Assembly (NCBI RefSeq): GCF_001632285.1
Contig: NZ_LWAH01000013.1
Span: 310,001 to 374,000 of the forward strand
Origin: Moraxella catarrhalis
GTDB taxonomy: Bacteria; Pseudomonadota; Gammaproteobacteria; Pseudomonadales; Moraxellaceae
Reading direction: 5' to 3'
DNA length: 64,000 nucleotides
Both the position numbers and the translations under genes were made by a program. Positions 27,312 through 34,988 of this stretch are shown one piece after another; within the stretch, counting starts at the first letter, position 1, and the number at the start of each line of letters is the position of its first letter. The notes under the pieces were generated by a model. That model made no database searches. It worked only from the letters and a program-made list of their open reading frames with translations, and was not told the DNA's origin.

Positions 27312-28382
27312 ATGATTTCTACAAAAAAAATTTATCACGCTGACTCATCTGATGATTTTCAAGATTGGCAAGCCGAGCTATCAGCAGCGGTCAGCGATTT
27401 GGATACTTTATTTACGCTGCTTGATTTACCAAAACAGGCTCATGCACATACGCCCAAGCAGTTTGGTTTACGAGTACCGCACGCCTTTATCAAAAAAATG
27501 AAAAAAGGCGATATTCATGACCCACTCTTACGCCAAGTACTTCCCGATGGACGAGAAAGGATGACCGTTGATGGCTATAGTACCGATCCTTTGGATGAAA
27601 ATAATCACAACCCCATCAAAGGTTTATTGCACAAATATCAATCTCGTGTCCTGCTGACCGTGACGGGTGCATGTGCGGTACATTGTCGCTACTGTTTTCG
27701 CCAGCATTTTGATTATCATGCCAATCAACCAAGCACGCATGAAATGGATGAAGTGATGGATTACATCACCAAGCACACAGAAGTTAATGAGGTAATCTTA
27801 AGCGGTGGCGATCCTTTGAGCCTAAACAACAAGCGACTTAAGCTTTGGTTGGATAAGATTACTGCCATTGGTCACATTCGTACGGTGCGACTTCACACTC
27901 GCCTGCCTGTGGTATTACCTAACCGTGTGGATCATGAGCTCATTGCACTGATTCGTCATTATCAAAAAAATATCGTGATTGTGCTGCACATCAATCACCC
28001 CAATGAAATTGATGATCAATTGATCGCTAAAACCAAACAGCTCAAAGATGCAGGTGCAACTTTATTAAATCAAAGTGTGCTACTTGCCAGCATCAATGAT
28101 GACATTCAGACTTTAAGTAAGCTTAATCAAGATCTGTTTGGTGCTGGAATCCTACCATACTATCTGCACATACTTGACAAGGTTCAAGGGGCGGCGCACT
28201 TTGACATCGATATTCATGACGCTGTTGGGCTATATTGGCAGTTGCTTGAAGCCTTACCAGGTTATTTGGTTCCTAAATTGGTTCAAGAGCGACCAAACCA
28301 TCCATTTAAGACACCGATTGATATTTATCAGTATTCAAATAAAAAAATGAAATTAATGATAAAAAATGCTTGCAATCTATAA
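27312..28382 (+). CDS. epmB: EF-P beta-lysylation protein EpmB (lysine 2,3-aminomutase-like radical SAM)
   Basis: A radical-SAM, PLP-dependent enzyme that makes (R)-beta-lysine used to modify EF-P Lys34. Its 356 residues match E. coli EpmB (342). The radical-SAM cluster is CAVHCRYCF (Cys at about 121, 125, 128), followed by EVILSGGDPLSL and the late PLP-lysine region. Divergent from efp, a conserved pairing in gammaproteobacteria. Codons 4-7 contain an A8 run (27323-27330), a potential slippage site right after the start. The 3' end carries the promoter of the downstream tRNA gene. Confidence 0.94.
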   Translation: MISTKKIYHADSSDDFQDWQAELSAAVSDLDTLFTLLDLPKQAHAHTPKQFGLRVPHAFIKKMKKGDIHDPLLRQVLPDGRERMTVDGYSTDPLDENNHNPIKGLLHKYQSRVLLTVTGACAVHCRYCFRQHFDYHANQPSTHEMDEVMDYITKHTEVNEVILSGGDPLSLNNKRLKLWLDKITAIGHIRTVRLHTRLPVVLPNRVDHELIALIRHYQKNIVIVLHINHPNEIDDQLIAKTKQLKDAGATLLNQSVLLASINDDIQTLSKLNQDLFGAGILPYYLHILDKVQGAAHFDIDIHDAVGLYWQLLEALPGYLVPKLVQERPNHPFKTPIDIYQYSNKKMKLMIKNACNL

Positions 28383-28397
28383 AAAATTTGGTAAAAT
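28370..28397 (+). promoter_or_regulatory. Promoter of tRNA-Val
   Basis: TTGCAA (28370-28375) and TAAAAT (28392-28397) with a 16-base spacer and a TGG just before the -10 (extended -10). It overlaps the last codons of epmB and would start transcription just ahead of the tRNA. Confidence 0.65.
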
Positions 28398-28412
28398 AGC
28401 GTCCTATTATAC

Positions 28413-28489
28413 AGGCGTATAGCTCAGTTGGTTAGAGCACCACCTTGACATGGTGGGGGTCGATGGTTCGAGTCCGTTTACGCCTACCA
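28413..28489 (+). tRNA. tRNA-Val, anticodon GAC
   Basis: A 77-nt cloverleaf with all stems: acceptor AGGCGTA/TACGCCT, D arm GCTC/GAGC, anticodon stem CCACC/GGTGG with loop TTGACAT (anticodon GAC at 28447-28449), T loop TTCGAGT with stem GATGG/CCGTT, and encoded CCA at 28487-28489. It resembles E. coli tRNA-Val(GAC) from the D arm through the anticodon arm. Its own promoter and terminator flank it, so it is a single-tRNA unit. Confidence 0.96.
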
Positions 28490-28494
28490 AATAT

Positions 28495-28527
28495 AAACCC
28501 CTTGAAATTAGAATTTCAAGGGGTTTT
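28495..28527 (+). terminator. Rho-independent terminator of tRNA-Val
   Basis: AAACCCCTTGAAAT (28495-28508) pairs perfectly with ATTTCAAGGGGTTT (28513-28526), a 14-bp stem with a 4-base loop and TTT tail. Confidence 0.85.
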
Positions 28528-28675
28528 CAATTCTCAATCAAACGATAACACTAAACCAAAGAAAATTTACCCACGCTCAGACCCAATATCATCTACAAAA
28601 TTTCAAAAGCCTGCCACTTGATATTATAAAAAATTGTTTGGCAGAGTGTTCTGATAATTTAAGCGAACTTACGCA

Positions 28676-29104
28676 TCACTTAACTGCCACACCATAAGCC
28701 AATATCTCAACACCACCTTGCACCTCGGTCATCTCAAATCTTAACCCATATAACGCATGACAGCCTGCATCATTCGCCTGACGCTTAGCACGCAGCACCA
28801 CTTCTCGGCGAGCACGGTCAAGCAGCGTCTCATAGACGGTTAAATTTTTGCCAAATAAGCTTAACATCGCCGCTACAACCTGTTTGAATTTATCCTGAGC
28901 AATTACGACACTGCCAACCACCAAGATTGATTCATTGATACCTTTGGGTTCATAAAAACGCTCACTTGAGACTTGGATGTGCTGGTATTTTTGCTCATCT
29001 GCCATCAAGCTTTTTAGATGACCACGCTCGGCACGGGCACCAAAATACCAACCAGTGGTAACCAAAACAAGCCAAATCAGGCTTTTTATCAAAAAACTCT
29101 TCAA
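28676..29104 (-). CDS. YbjQ/UPF0145-family protein with N-terminal membrane anchor
   Basis: A 142-residue protein: a hydrophobic N-terminal segment (FLIKSLIWLVLVTTGWYFGA), then a domain paralogous to the gene upstream (LFGKNLTVYETLLDRARREVV, NDAGCHALYGLRFEM, GGVEILAYGVAVK). The family is sometimes called a putative heavy-metal-binding domain; function is unknown. The start is TTG at 29104, with only a weak TGAG upstream. It begins 13 bases after the ybjQ stop, so the two probably form an operon. Confidence 0.7.
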   Translation of the reverse strand: MKSFLIKSLIWLVLVTTGWYFGARAERGHLKSLMADEQKYQHIQVSSERFYEPKGINESILVVGSVVIAQDKFKQVVAAMLSLFGKNLTVYETLLDRARREVVLRAKRQANDAGCHALYGLRFEMTEVQGGVEILAYGVAVK

Positions 29105-29117
29105 GGCTCATCAGAAA

Positions 29118-29480
29118 TCAACCTACTGGCAACTCATCTAAGCTTTGCCCAAAAGGATCAAACTTCTTTTGTACTTTGACCGCCGTACCATAAACAAAAA
29201 GCTCTGATGCGCCTGCGGTGATATTTGATGTTGAAAAACGAATACCGACAATCGCATCAGCGCCTAATACTTGTGCTTTGGTAATCATACGATTCATCGC
29301 TTCTTGGCGTGCTTCTTCAAGAAGCTCTGTGTAAGCAGTCAGCTCGCTACCAACGATGTTTTTTAGTCCTGACAAAAAATCTTTGCCCACATGTTTACTA
29401 CGCACAGTGTTGCCGTAAACCACATCCAATCTTTCGGTGATGATATGGTTGGGTAGGTATTCTAAATTTGATAATTGCAT
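29118..29480 (-). CDS. ybjQ: YbjQ/UPF0145-family protein
   Basis: A small soluble protein of 120 residues, homologous to E. coli YbjQ (107). The core GSELTAYTELLEEARQEAM...ADAIVGIRFSTS...SELFVYGTAV is the family signature and forms a pentameric dodecin-like beta-fold in known structures; function is unknown. I chose ATG at 29480 because AGAG lies 7 bases before it and MQLSNLEYLPN aligns with the E. coli N-terminus; two more in-frame ATGs lie up to 29495. Confidence 0.8.
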   Translation of the reverse strand: MQLSNLEYLPNHIITERLDVVYGNTVRSKHVGKDFLSGLKNIVGSELTAYTELLEEARQEAMNRMITKAQVLGADAIVGIRFSTSNITAGASELFVYGTAVKVQKKFDPFGQSLDELPVG

Positions 29481-29589
29481 GACCATTCTCTGCATTGACT
29501 TAGATTTATCATAGTAATTTCATCATCTTAAGATAATAAAACAGGGCAAAGACAGCTGTCCCCACCCTGCCTAACTGATCTAAGAGTTC

Positions 29590-30111
29590 TTAGTCATCGG
29601 TATGAAATAATAAAAACAGCTCTGTGATATTATCTTCAAGTGCATTTGCCATTTGGGCTAGGGTTTCATCATCACGCATTTCATCCATTTCTTCATCAAT
29701 GCCTGATAATAACACCATCGGTAAAGTTAGCATCGCCACATCTTCTTCGGTCGCTGCATCATCAAACCAATCCACATTTTCATCCGAGTACATCGCATCA
29801 ACAAAACCAATTGCCCATGCTGCCAAGTCGCCATCTTCACTAAAATCTTCCGCCTCTTCACTGGCATCAAAGGGCAACTCGATAGGTTGCTCTGATTTTA
29901 GAGTATCAACCAACGCTTGTTGCCATGCCTTTAGTGCTGATTTGACCTCATCTGGCACTTGCGCATCTGCACCTTCAAAAAATGCCGATATCCAATTTGG
30001 TAGTGGCTTGCCCACCACAGTCGCTGTCAAAAATCCATGGGCTGCGATTGGATCTAAGCCCATTTCGTTAGCTGATGATTCTAAATACTCAAACAATTCT
30101 TGTTTATTCAT
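29590..30111 (-). CDS. UPF0149 (YgfB/YecA-like) family protein
   Basis: A 173-residue, strongly acidic alpha-helical protein. LGLDPIAAHGFLTA-type N-terminus (here MGLDPIAAHGFLTATVVG), DLAAWAIGFVDAM in the middle and LTLPMVLLSG follow the UPF0149 pattern. Some family members act as regulators (YgfB represses AlpA-dependent genes in Pseudomonas), but no function can be inferred here. The start at ATG 30111 is preceded by a GAG 9 bases upstream; the frame is open to a TTG at 30138. Same strand as its neighbours on both sides. Confidence 0.75.
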   Translation of the reverse strand: MNKQELFEYLESSANEMGLDPIAAHGFLTATVVGKPLPNWISAFFEGADAQVPDEVKSALKAWQQALVDTLKSEQPIELPFDASEEAEDFSEDGDLAAWAIGFVDAMYSDENVDWFDDAATEEDVAMLTLPMVLLSGIDEEMDEMRDDETLAQMANALEDNITELFLLFHTDD

Positions 30112-30213
30112 AACAAACTCATTACTATTGTGGGTCAAATATTGTCGCCCAAAGGTGATTATGACAGCTTAATTTATATCCAAAACAATCTTTAGATTTT
30201 AAAAAATTAGAGT

Positions 30214-30432
30214 TTAAAAATCATCATCTAAATCATCATCTAAATCGTCAAATTCGGTAAAGTCATCACCATCCTCAAGCGCACGCTTTAACTTATTTAG
30301 ACGCTGCTCTTCAAGCAAAGCATCAATTTTTAGGCGTTTTTCAAGGGGTTTTGTCTTACTTTCATCAACCAAAATGGCATCAGCATCTTCATCAAAATTA
30401 TCATCATCAAAATCATCATTAATATTACTCAT
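30214..30432 (-). CDS. Small acidic Asp-rich protein, possibly PA3496 family
   Basis: A 72-residue protein with aspartate runs at both ends and a basic helical centre (KTKPLEKRLKIDALLEEQRL). The layout (acidic flank, 'RRxIDxLLEExRL' centre, acidic tail) resembles the PA3496-type small proteins annotated as putative envelope-integrity factors in Pseudomonas and Acinetobacter. The similarity is loose because low-complexity sequence dominates. The 3' end of the gene is made of near-perfect 12-base repeats coding for DDDL. Confidence 0.5.
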   Translation of the reverse strand: MSNINDDFDDDNFDEDADAILVDESKTKPLEKRLKIDALLEEQRLNKLKRALEDGDDFTEFDDLDDDLDDDF

Positions 30433-30526
30433 AATGACTCCCAGTGCGTTGAAATTTGTATACGACCTGACGCTTTATAAAAATCAGGTCTTTACTGTAG
30501 CCTTATAAAGCGAATTGAATATTTTG

Positions 30527-31783
30527 TCAAGCATTATCATCACCAAGTAGCGTTTTATCTCGTGCAATTTTTAGTCGATCAGCAGTGGCGCTCGTCATTC
30601 CAACAACTTCTCGGCTATCTCGTTCATGTACCGTACTTGGGTGCGTGATGGCGGATAAAGTCATATACATGGCGGCTTGATTACGCCCAGCCTCTGCAAA
30701 AATAATCAGTGACTTTTCTTTGCGGATGGTTAAGATGGATTTGGCAACATCTGACAATTCTGAATCACTGGTAACGGTCTTGATGGGTAAGGCAAAGCGT
30801 TTTAGTTCACGGTGCTTTTGATATACCACTTCATTGACCATCAATAAAAGCTGAGAAAGTAGCGCCGCCGCTGCCGCTGTTTTGGCATGATCATCCGTGG
30901 CATAAAGTGTCACTGATGCTCCTTGCTCGGTGAATGGGTTTTGGTCAATCATTGCCACGCCTGCAAATAAAGGCAACTCAAGCAATGCATGACACGCTCT
31001 TTCAAATAACTGATCACATAAAGCAAAATATGCATCTTTAGACTCAATGCTGACCGTTGTCAATAAGCTGTACGGATCTTGGAACTGAACTTGAACGGTA
31101 TAAGCAGCAGCAAGTTCAAGCTTGGTATGACTTGGATTGCTTTGGTTTTCGGTTGATGTTGATGCGGTTATCTCGTCATCAGATACCACATCGTCATCTT
31201 CAGTTGATTGAATGTGTGTCGCAGGTTCGTCTGTAATTTGCTCGGGCAAAATACCTTTAGAAAGTAGCTCGGTACGCACTTCTTTGGCAATTTGGGATTT
31301 AAGTGCCTCGGTTGGACGCGCCACATAGCCATAAATCAGCCACAAGATGATATGTAGCCCAATCACGCTCAATAAAAATACCCAATTGCCTGACAAAATC
31401 TTGGCACGGCTGACTGTTTTGGCTTGTACAACCACTTTGCCAAGCACCTGATCCCCTGATATCACCACCTCTTCGGCACGATAGCCTTCTGCCGATTCTC
31501 CAAGCGGTACCAATACGCCGCCTTGGCTGTCATAAATACCCACATAAGCAATCATAGGCTCATCAACATAAGGCCCTGCAATGACGCTCATACTAACACG
31601 ATCATAAGCTGCCAGTGGTGCTGCGATTTCCTGACTTAGCATCATAACACTGCGTTCAACCGCCTGTTGATTTTGTGTGCTGATGCCTCGCTCGGTGCTG
31701 ATGACAAAAAATAATAAATGCAAAACCAAGCTCGCCAAAACGATTGCCGCAAAAATACCCTGTCTGGGTGCTAAGTATGTCAT
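30527..31783 (-). CDS. AhpA/YtjB (SMP)-like inner-membrane protein
   Basis: A protein of about 418 residues with an N-terminal helix (FAAIVLASLVLHLLFFVIS), a periplasmic domain of about 100 residues and a second helix (VFLLSVIGLHIILWLIYGYVA), followed by a long cytoplasmic part with an acidic Ser/Thr-rich linker. It is divergent from serB, exactly as ytjB (smp/ahpA) is in E. coli, and the periplasmic stretch (AAPLAAYDRVSMSVIAGPYV...VGIYDSQGGVL) fits that family. The cytoplasmic extension is much larger than in E. coli YtjB. ATG at 31783 is preferred over TTG at 31795. Function is unknown. Confidence 0.6.
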   Translation of the reverse strand: MTYLAPRQGIFAAIVLASLVLHLLFFVISTERGISTQNQQAVERSVMMLSQEIAAPLAAYDRVSMSVIAGPYVDEPMIAYVGIYDSQGGVLVPLGESAEGYRAEEVVISGDQVLGKVVVQAKTVSRAKILSGNWVFLLSVIGLHIILWLIYGYVARPTEALKSQIAKEVRTELLSKGILPEQITDEPATHIQSTEDDDVVSDDEITASTSTENQSNPSHTKLELAAAYTVQVQFQDPYSLLTTVSIESKDAYFALCDQLFERACHALLELPLFAGVAMIDQNPFTEQGASVTLYATDDHAKTAAAAALLSQLLLMVNEVVYQKHRELKRFALPIKTVTSDSELSDVAKSILTIRKEKSLIIFAEAGRNQAAMYMTLSAITHPSTVHERDSREVVGMTSATADRLKIARDKTLLGDDNA

Positions 31784-32055
31784 GAGAGTTGCCAAATCAT
31801 AAAAATTAAATCCTAGTATTATAGCATTAATTATTTCAATAGCTATGGGCTTGACAGGATTTTATCAGCTTATCAATGAAAATTTGAGCAATACCATCGT
31901 GGCTATCTCAGTATTTTTTAAAAATTAAAAAATCAGTTTGATGGATTAAACCCATCTTGCACCTAGAAAATTCGCTTTAAGTCTTTTAAAATACCTGATT
32001 AACTGCTAATATGTAAAATTCTATTCAATCATAATAGCTACCCCAAAGGTTTGAT

Positions 32056-33171
32056 ATGTCTTTTACTTATGCTCTACCAAAAAATAGCCAAGCATGGCAA
32101 ACCGCTTTAAATACCGTTGCTCATCATTTGCCAAATGAGGTGATTGGTTATGATTTTACCGCCAATGACATCACAGCAAAACTATCACAACTGCCTTTAT
32201 TTGCTATCATTGTGGTGACACCATCAAGCCAAGAAGCCGATATTGATACTTTGATGCAAAACTGGGTAGATACCGAAGCTCATTGGCAACTGTCTGTCGT
32301 TGAAGATGATAATATTGCCAAGGCTCACGCACATCTGATCAGTGTCGATTACCCATTAGCCAAAGTGAATATTCATCGTTATCTATTAGCACCAAAGCAT
32401 GACATGGGTCAAATCAGCAAAACTGCGGCGGCACATATCATTGATGACCAAATCACCAGTTATTTATCAAATGTTATTCGTGCTGATGTCCATATTTTAT
32501 CAGTAGACAAAATGCTCACACGCCATCGCTTGGCATGTTTTGATATGGATTCAACGCTCATTGAAGAAGAGGTGATTGTTGAATTGGCAAAATTTTGTGG
32601 TATGGAAGAGCAAGTTTCTATCATTACTGAACAAGCCATGCGTGGTGAGATTGATTTTGCCACAAGTTTTGCCCGCCGTGTTGCACTTTTAGAGGGCATA
32701 CCTTTAGATAGTATTGATGAGATTATCGCCAAACACATTCACATTCAGCCAGGTGCTGTTGCTGCCATGCGTGCACTTAAGGCCATTGGCTATCATACAG
32801 TACTCATTTCAGGTGGCTTTGAACCCTTTGCCAAACACATCAGCCAAGTTCTTGGCATGGATGAATATTATGCCAATCCTTTACTTCACGATGGCAATGC
32901 CTTAACAGGCATGGTAGATGATAATATTTTAGACGGTCATCAAAAAGCCCTTATCGTCAAAAAAGTAGCTGAACGCTTAGGGTTGCCCATGCAACAAGTC
33001 ATCTGCATTGGCGATGGTGCCAATGATTTACCCATGATGGCAAATAGCGACCTTGGCATTGCCTATCATGCCAAGCCGATTGTGCAAGCCAAGGCATCGG
33101 CTGCGGTTAATATCACAGGGCTTGAAGGTGTCATTTATGCCTTAGGTCACAGGCTAGATTACCAATCTTGA
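32056..33171 (+). CDS. serB: Phosphoserine phosphatase
   Basis: A HAD-superfamily phosphatase that makes L-serine from phosphoserine, the last step of serine synthesis. The 371 residues comprise an N-terminal ACT-like region (1-155, about 50 residues longer than in E. coli) and the HAD domain: DMDSTLIEEE with the nucleophile Asp at about 162, ISGGFEPF (motif II), and GDGANDLPMM (motif III). Divergent from the YtjB-like gene. The ATG lies in a poor SD context (ccaaaggtttgatATG, with AAAGG). Confidence 0.94.
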   Translation: MSFTYALPKNSQAWQTALNTVAHHLPNEVIGYDFTANDITAKLSQLPLFAIIVVTPSSQEADIDTLMQNWVDTEAHWQLSVVEDDNIAKAHAHLISVDYPLAKVNIHRYLLAPKHDMGQISKTAAAHIIDDQITSYLSNVIRADVHILSVDKMLTRHRLACFDMDSTLIEEEVIVELAKFCGMEEQVSIITEQAMRGEIDFATSFARRVALLEGIPLDSIDEIIAKHIHIQPGAVAAMRALKAIGYHTVLISGGFEPFAKHISQVLGMDEYYANPLLHDGNALTGMVDDNILDGHQKALIVKKVAERLGLPMQQVICIGDGANDLPMMANSDLGIAYHAKPIVQAKASAAVNITGLEGVIYALGHRLDYQS

Positions 33172-33185
33172 TTTGTGTTTTATAC

Positions 33186-33225
33186 AATTTAATTTAATTA
33201 ATTTAATTAATTTAATTTAAAAATT
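33186..33225. repeat. Low-complexity TTAA-type direct repeats
   Basis: A 35-base run built only of A and T between serB and the SCP2 gene, with two perfect copies of TAATTAATT in tandem flanked by TTTAATTT on both sides. It lies just upstream of the AAGGA of the SCP2 gene. Confidence 0.5.
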
Positions 33226-33237
33226 TAAGGAAATATC

Positions 33238-33726
33238 ATGTTTACCTTGCCTATCATTCATGTAAAAACTGACCCTTTAGATGCATTATTGGCAATCATG
33301 GGTTTGCGATTACAAAACCTTGCCAAATCACGCAATAATGAAGCATTCAACCAGCTTATCAAAGATAAATCGCTGTGCATTCAATTTACCGCACCCAATG
33401 TTGAGCGTTATTTTCGCTTTGAGCAAGGGTATTTTGGACAGGCTTTAGGTAAAGCTGGTCATCCTGATTTGACGATTGACTTTAAAGACTCACTAACAGG
33501 TGCAAAATTATTCACCAAAGGCGATGTTGCAGCATTAATGACCGCCATTCAAGATGGTGATGTTAAAATCATGGGTGATTACAAATTGGTACTTTGGCTT
33601 GCAGGTATTGGTAAACAAGCCGCCAGCATTCCCAAAGAATATCAAGGATATATTGATGCCATTAAGCCATACGCCAAACGCACCAAAGGTTTTTTTGACG
33701 GCATCAAGCAAAAAATGACCAAATAA
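33238..33726 (+). CDS. SCP2 sterol-binding-fold domain protein
   Basis: A 162-residue soluble protein. The central part FRFEQGYFGQALGKAGHPDLTIDFKDSLTGAKLFTKGDVAALMTAIQDGDVKIMGDYKLVLWLAGI has the alternating hydrophobic pattern of SCP2 domains, including 'G..D..L.F.D...F..L..G......GKI.I.GD'. These bind lipids or act as ubiquinone-biosynthesis accessory factors (UbiJ-like); nothing here specifies the ligand. A clear AAGGA lies 6 bases before the ATG. It stands between serB and bioB with no obvious functional link. Confidence 0.7.
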   Translation: MFTLPIIHVKTDPLDALLAIMGLRLQNLAKSRNNEAFNQLIKDKSLCIQFTAPNVERYFRFEQGYFGQALGKAGHPDLTIDFKDSLTGAKLFTKGDVAALMTAIQDGDVKIMGDYKLVLWLAGIGKQAASIPKEYQGYIDAIKPYAKRTKGFFDGIKQKMTK

Positions 33727-33839
33727 TTGACTTAAAAAACCATCAGCTTTGAGGTGCATGAGACATGCCCATGAAATGCGGTTGCTATTTGGCAAATTTT
33801 TGAGTACAATTGTTTACCAAATTTAAGCGAGATTGATTA

Positions 33840-34880
33840 ATGAAGATACTTATTTCAAAGGAAGAAATCGCACGCTTATTCGAGCTACCTTTGATGGATT
33901 TGCTGATGCAAGCACAAACGGTACACCGTGAGCATTTCAACGCCAATGAAGTACAAATTAGTACGCTATTATCTATCAAAACGGGTAATTGCCCTGAAGA
34001 CTGTGGCTACTGTTCTCAATCAGGTCATTACCGAGATAAAACAGGTCTGACCGCCGAAAAGCGTTTAGAAATCAAAAAAGTGCTTGCCGCTGCTCGCCGT
34101 GCCAAATCACAAGGTTCATCACGCTTTTGTATGGGTGCAGCTTGGAAACACCCCAGCGAAAAAGACATGCCTTATTTGGTGGATTTAATCAGTGAAGTTA
34201 AGGCCATGGGACTTGAGACTTGCATGACTTTAGGTATGCTAAAGCCAGAACAAGCCAAAACTTTGGCAGATGCAGGCCTTGATTATTATAACCACAATCT
34301 TGATACCTCTCGCAATTACTATGATACGGTAACAAGCACACGCACTTATGATGAACGGTTGGCAACCATTAGCCATGTGCGTGATGCAGGTATTAATGTT
34401 TGTTCAGGGTCTATTGTTGGTATGGGTGAGAGTCGTGAAGACCGTATTGATTGGGTGTATGAGCTGACCCAAATGCCCATTCCACCGCAGTCCATTCCTG
34501 TTAATTTACTTGTACCGATTGCTGGTACGCCACTTGGTGATAAAGTCATTGCCGAAGGTCGATTATCGGTCATTGAATGGATTCGTACCATTGCGGTAAC
34601 TCGTATCTGTTGCCCAACAAGCTATGTCCGCCTATCTGCTGGGCGTGAAAGTTTAAGTGATGGTGAGCAAGCATTGGCGTTTATGGCAGGTGCAAACTCA
34701 TTTTTTTATGGTGATAAATTACTCACCACAGGCAATCAGTCCACATCACACGATGACCGTCTGATGGCTGAGCTTGGGTTAACGCCCTCTAAACCTGCCC
34801 CAAAGCCCAAAATTATTGATGCTATGAGTGGTGCGGTGATGACTGCCGAGATGCCCCATAATTGCCCACTGTCAGCATAG
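33840..34880 (+). CDS. bioB: Biotin synthase
   Basis: A radical-SAM enzyme that inserts sulfur into dethiobiotin. The 346 residues match E. coli BioB. The [4Fe-4S] Cys are C51, C55 and C58 in [16 protein letters not shown]. Further signatures are [40 protein letters not shown] and [11 protein letters not shown]. Other bio genes are not adjacent, so the pathway is dispersed. The start is ATG 33840, within a TTAATG context without strong SD. Confidence 0.95.
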   Translation: MKILISKEEIARLFELPLMDLLMQAQTVHREHFNANEVQISTLLSIKTGNCPEDCGYCSQSGHYRDKTGLTAEKRLEIKKVLAAARRAKSQGSSRFCMGAAWKHPSEKDMPYLVDLISEVKAMGLETCMTLGMLKPEQAKTLADAGLDYYNHNLDTSRNYYDTVTSTRTYDERLATISHVRDAGINVCSGSIVGMGESREDRIDWVYELTQMPIPPQSIPVNLLVPIAGTPLGDKVIAEGRLSVIEWIRTIAVTRICCPTSYVRLSAGRESLSDGEQALAFMAGANSFFYGDKLLTTGNQSTSHDDRLMAELGLTPSKPAPKPKIIDAMSGAVMTAEMPHNCPLSA

Positions 34881-34988
34881 CTTTAATGGTTTATCTTTAA
34901 CAGCAACCAAATCATAAAAAATAGCAATAAAGATCACCATGCTTGATTGTGATAGATTTTATTTAATGTAGCCAATAAGGAAACCGTG

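Noticed and set aside
29624..30172. A 182-codon plus-strand frame opposite the UPF0149 gene
   Set aside because: It is a Ser-rich shadow of an Asp/Glu-rich gene; no recognisable domain and no ribosome binding site.
33186..33225. TTAA-rich tract as a phase-variable repeat of the SCP2 gene
   Set aside because: Only two exact 9-bp units are present and the rest is simple A/T composition; too weak to claim beyond low-complexity sequence.
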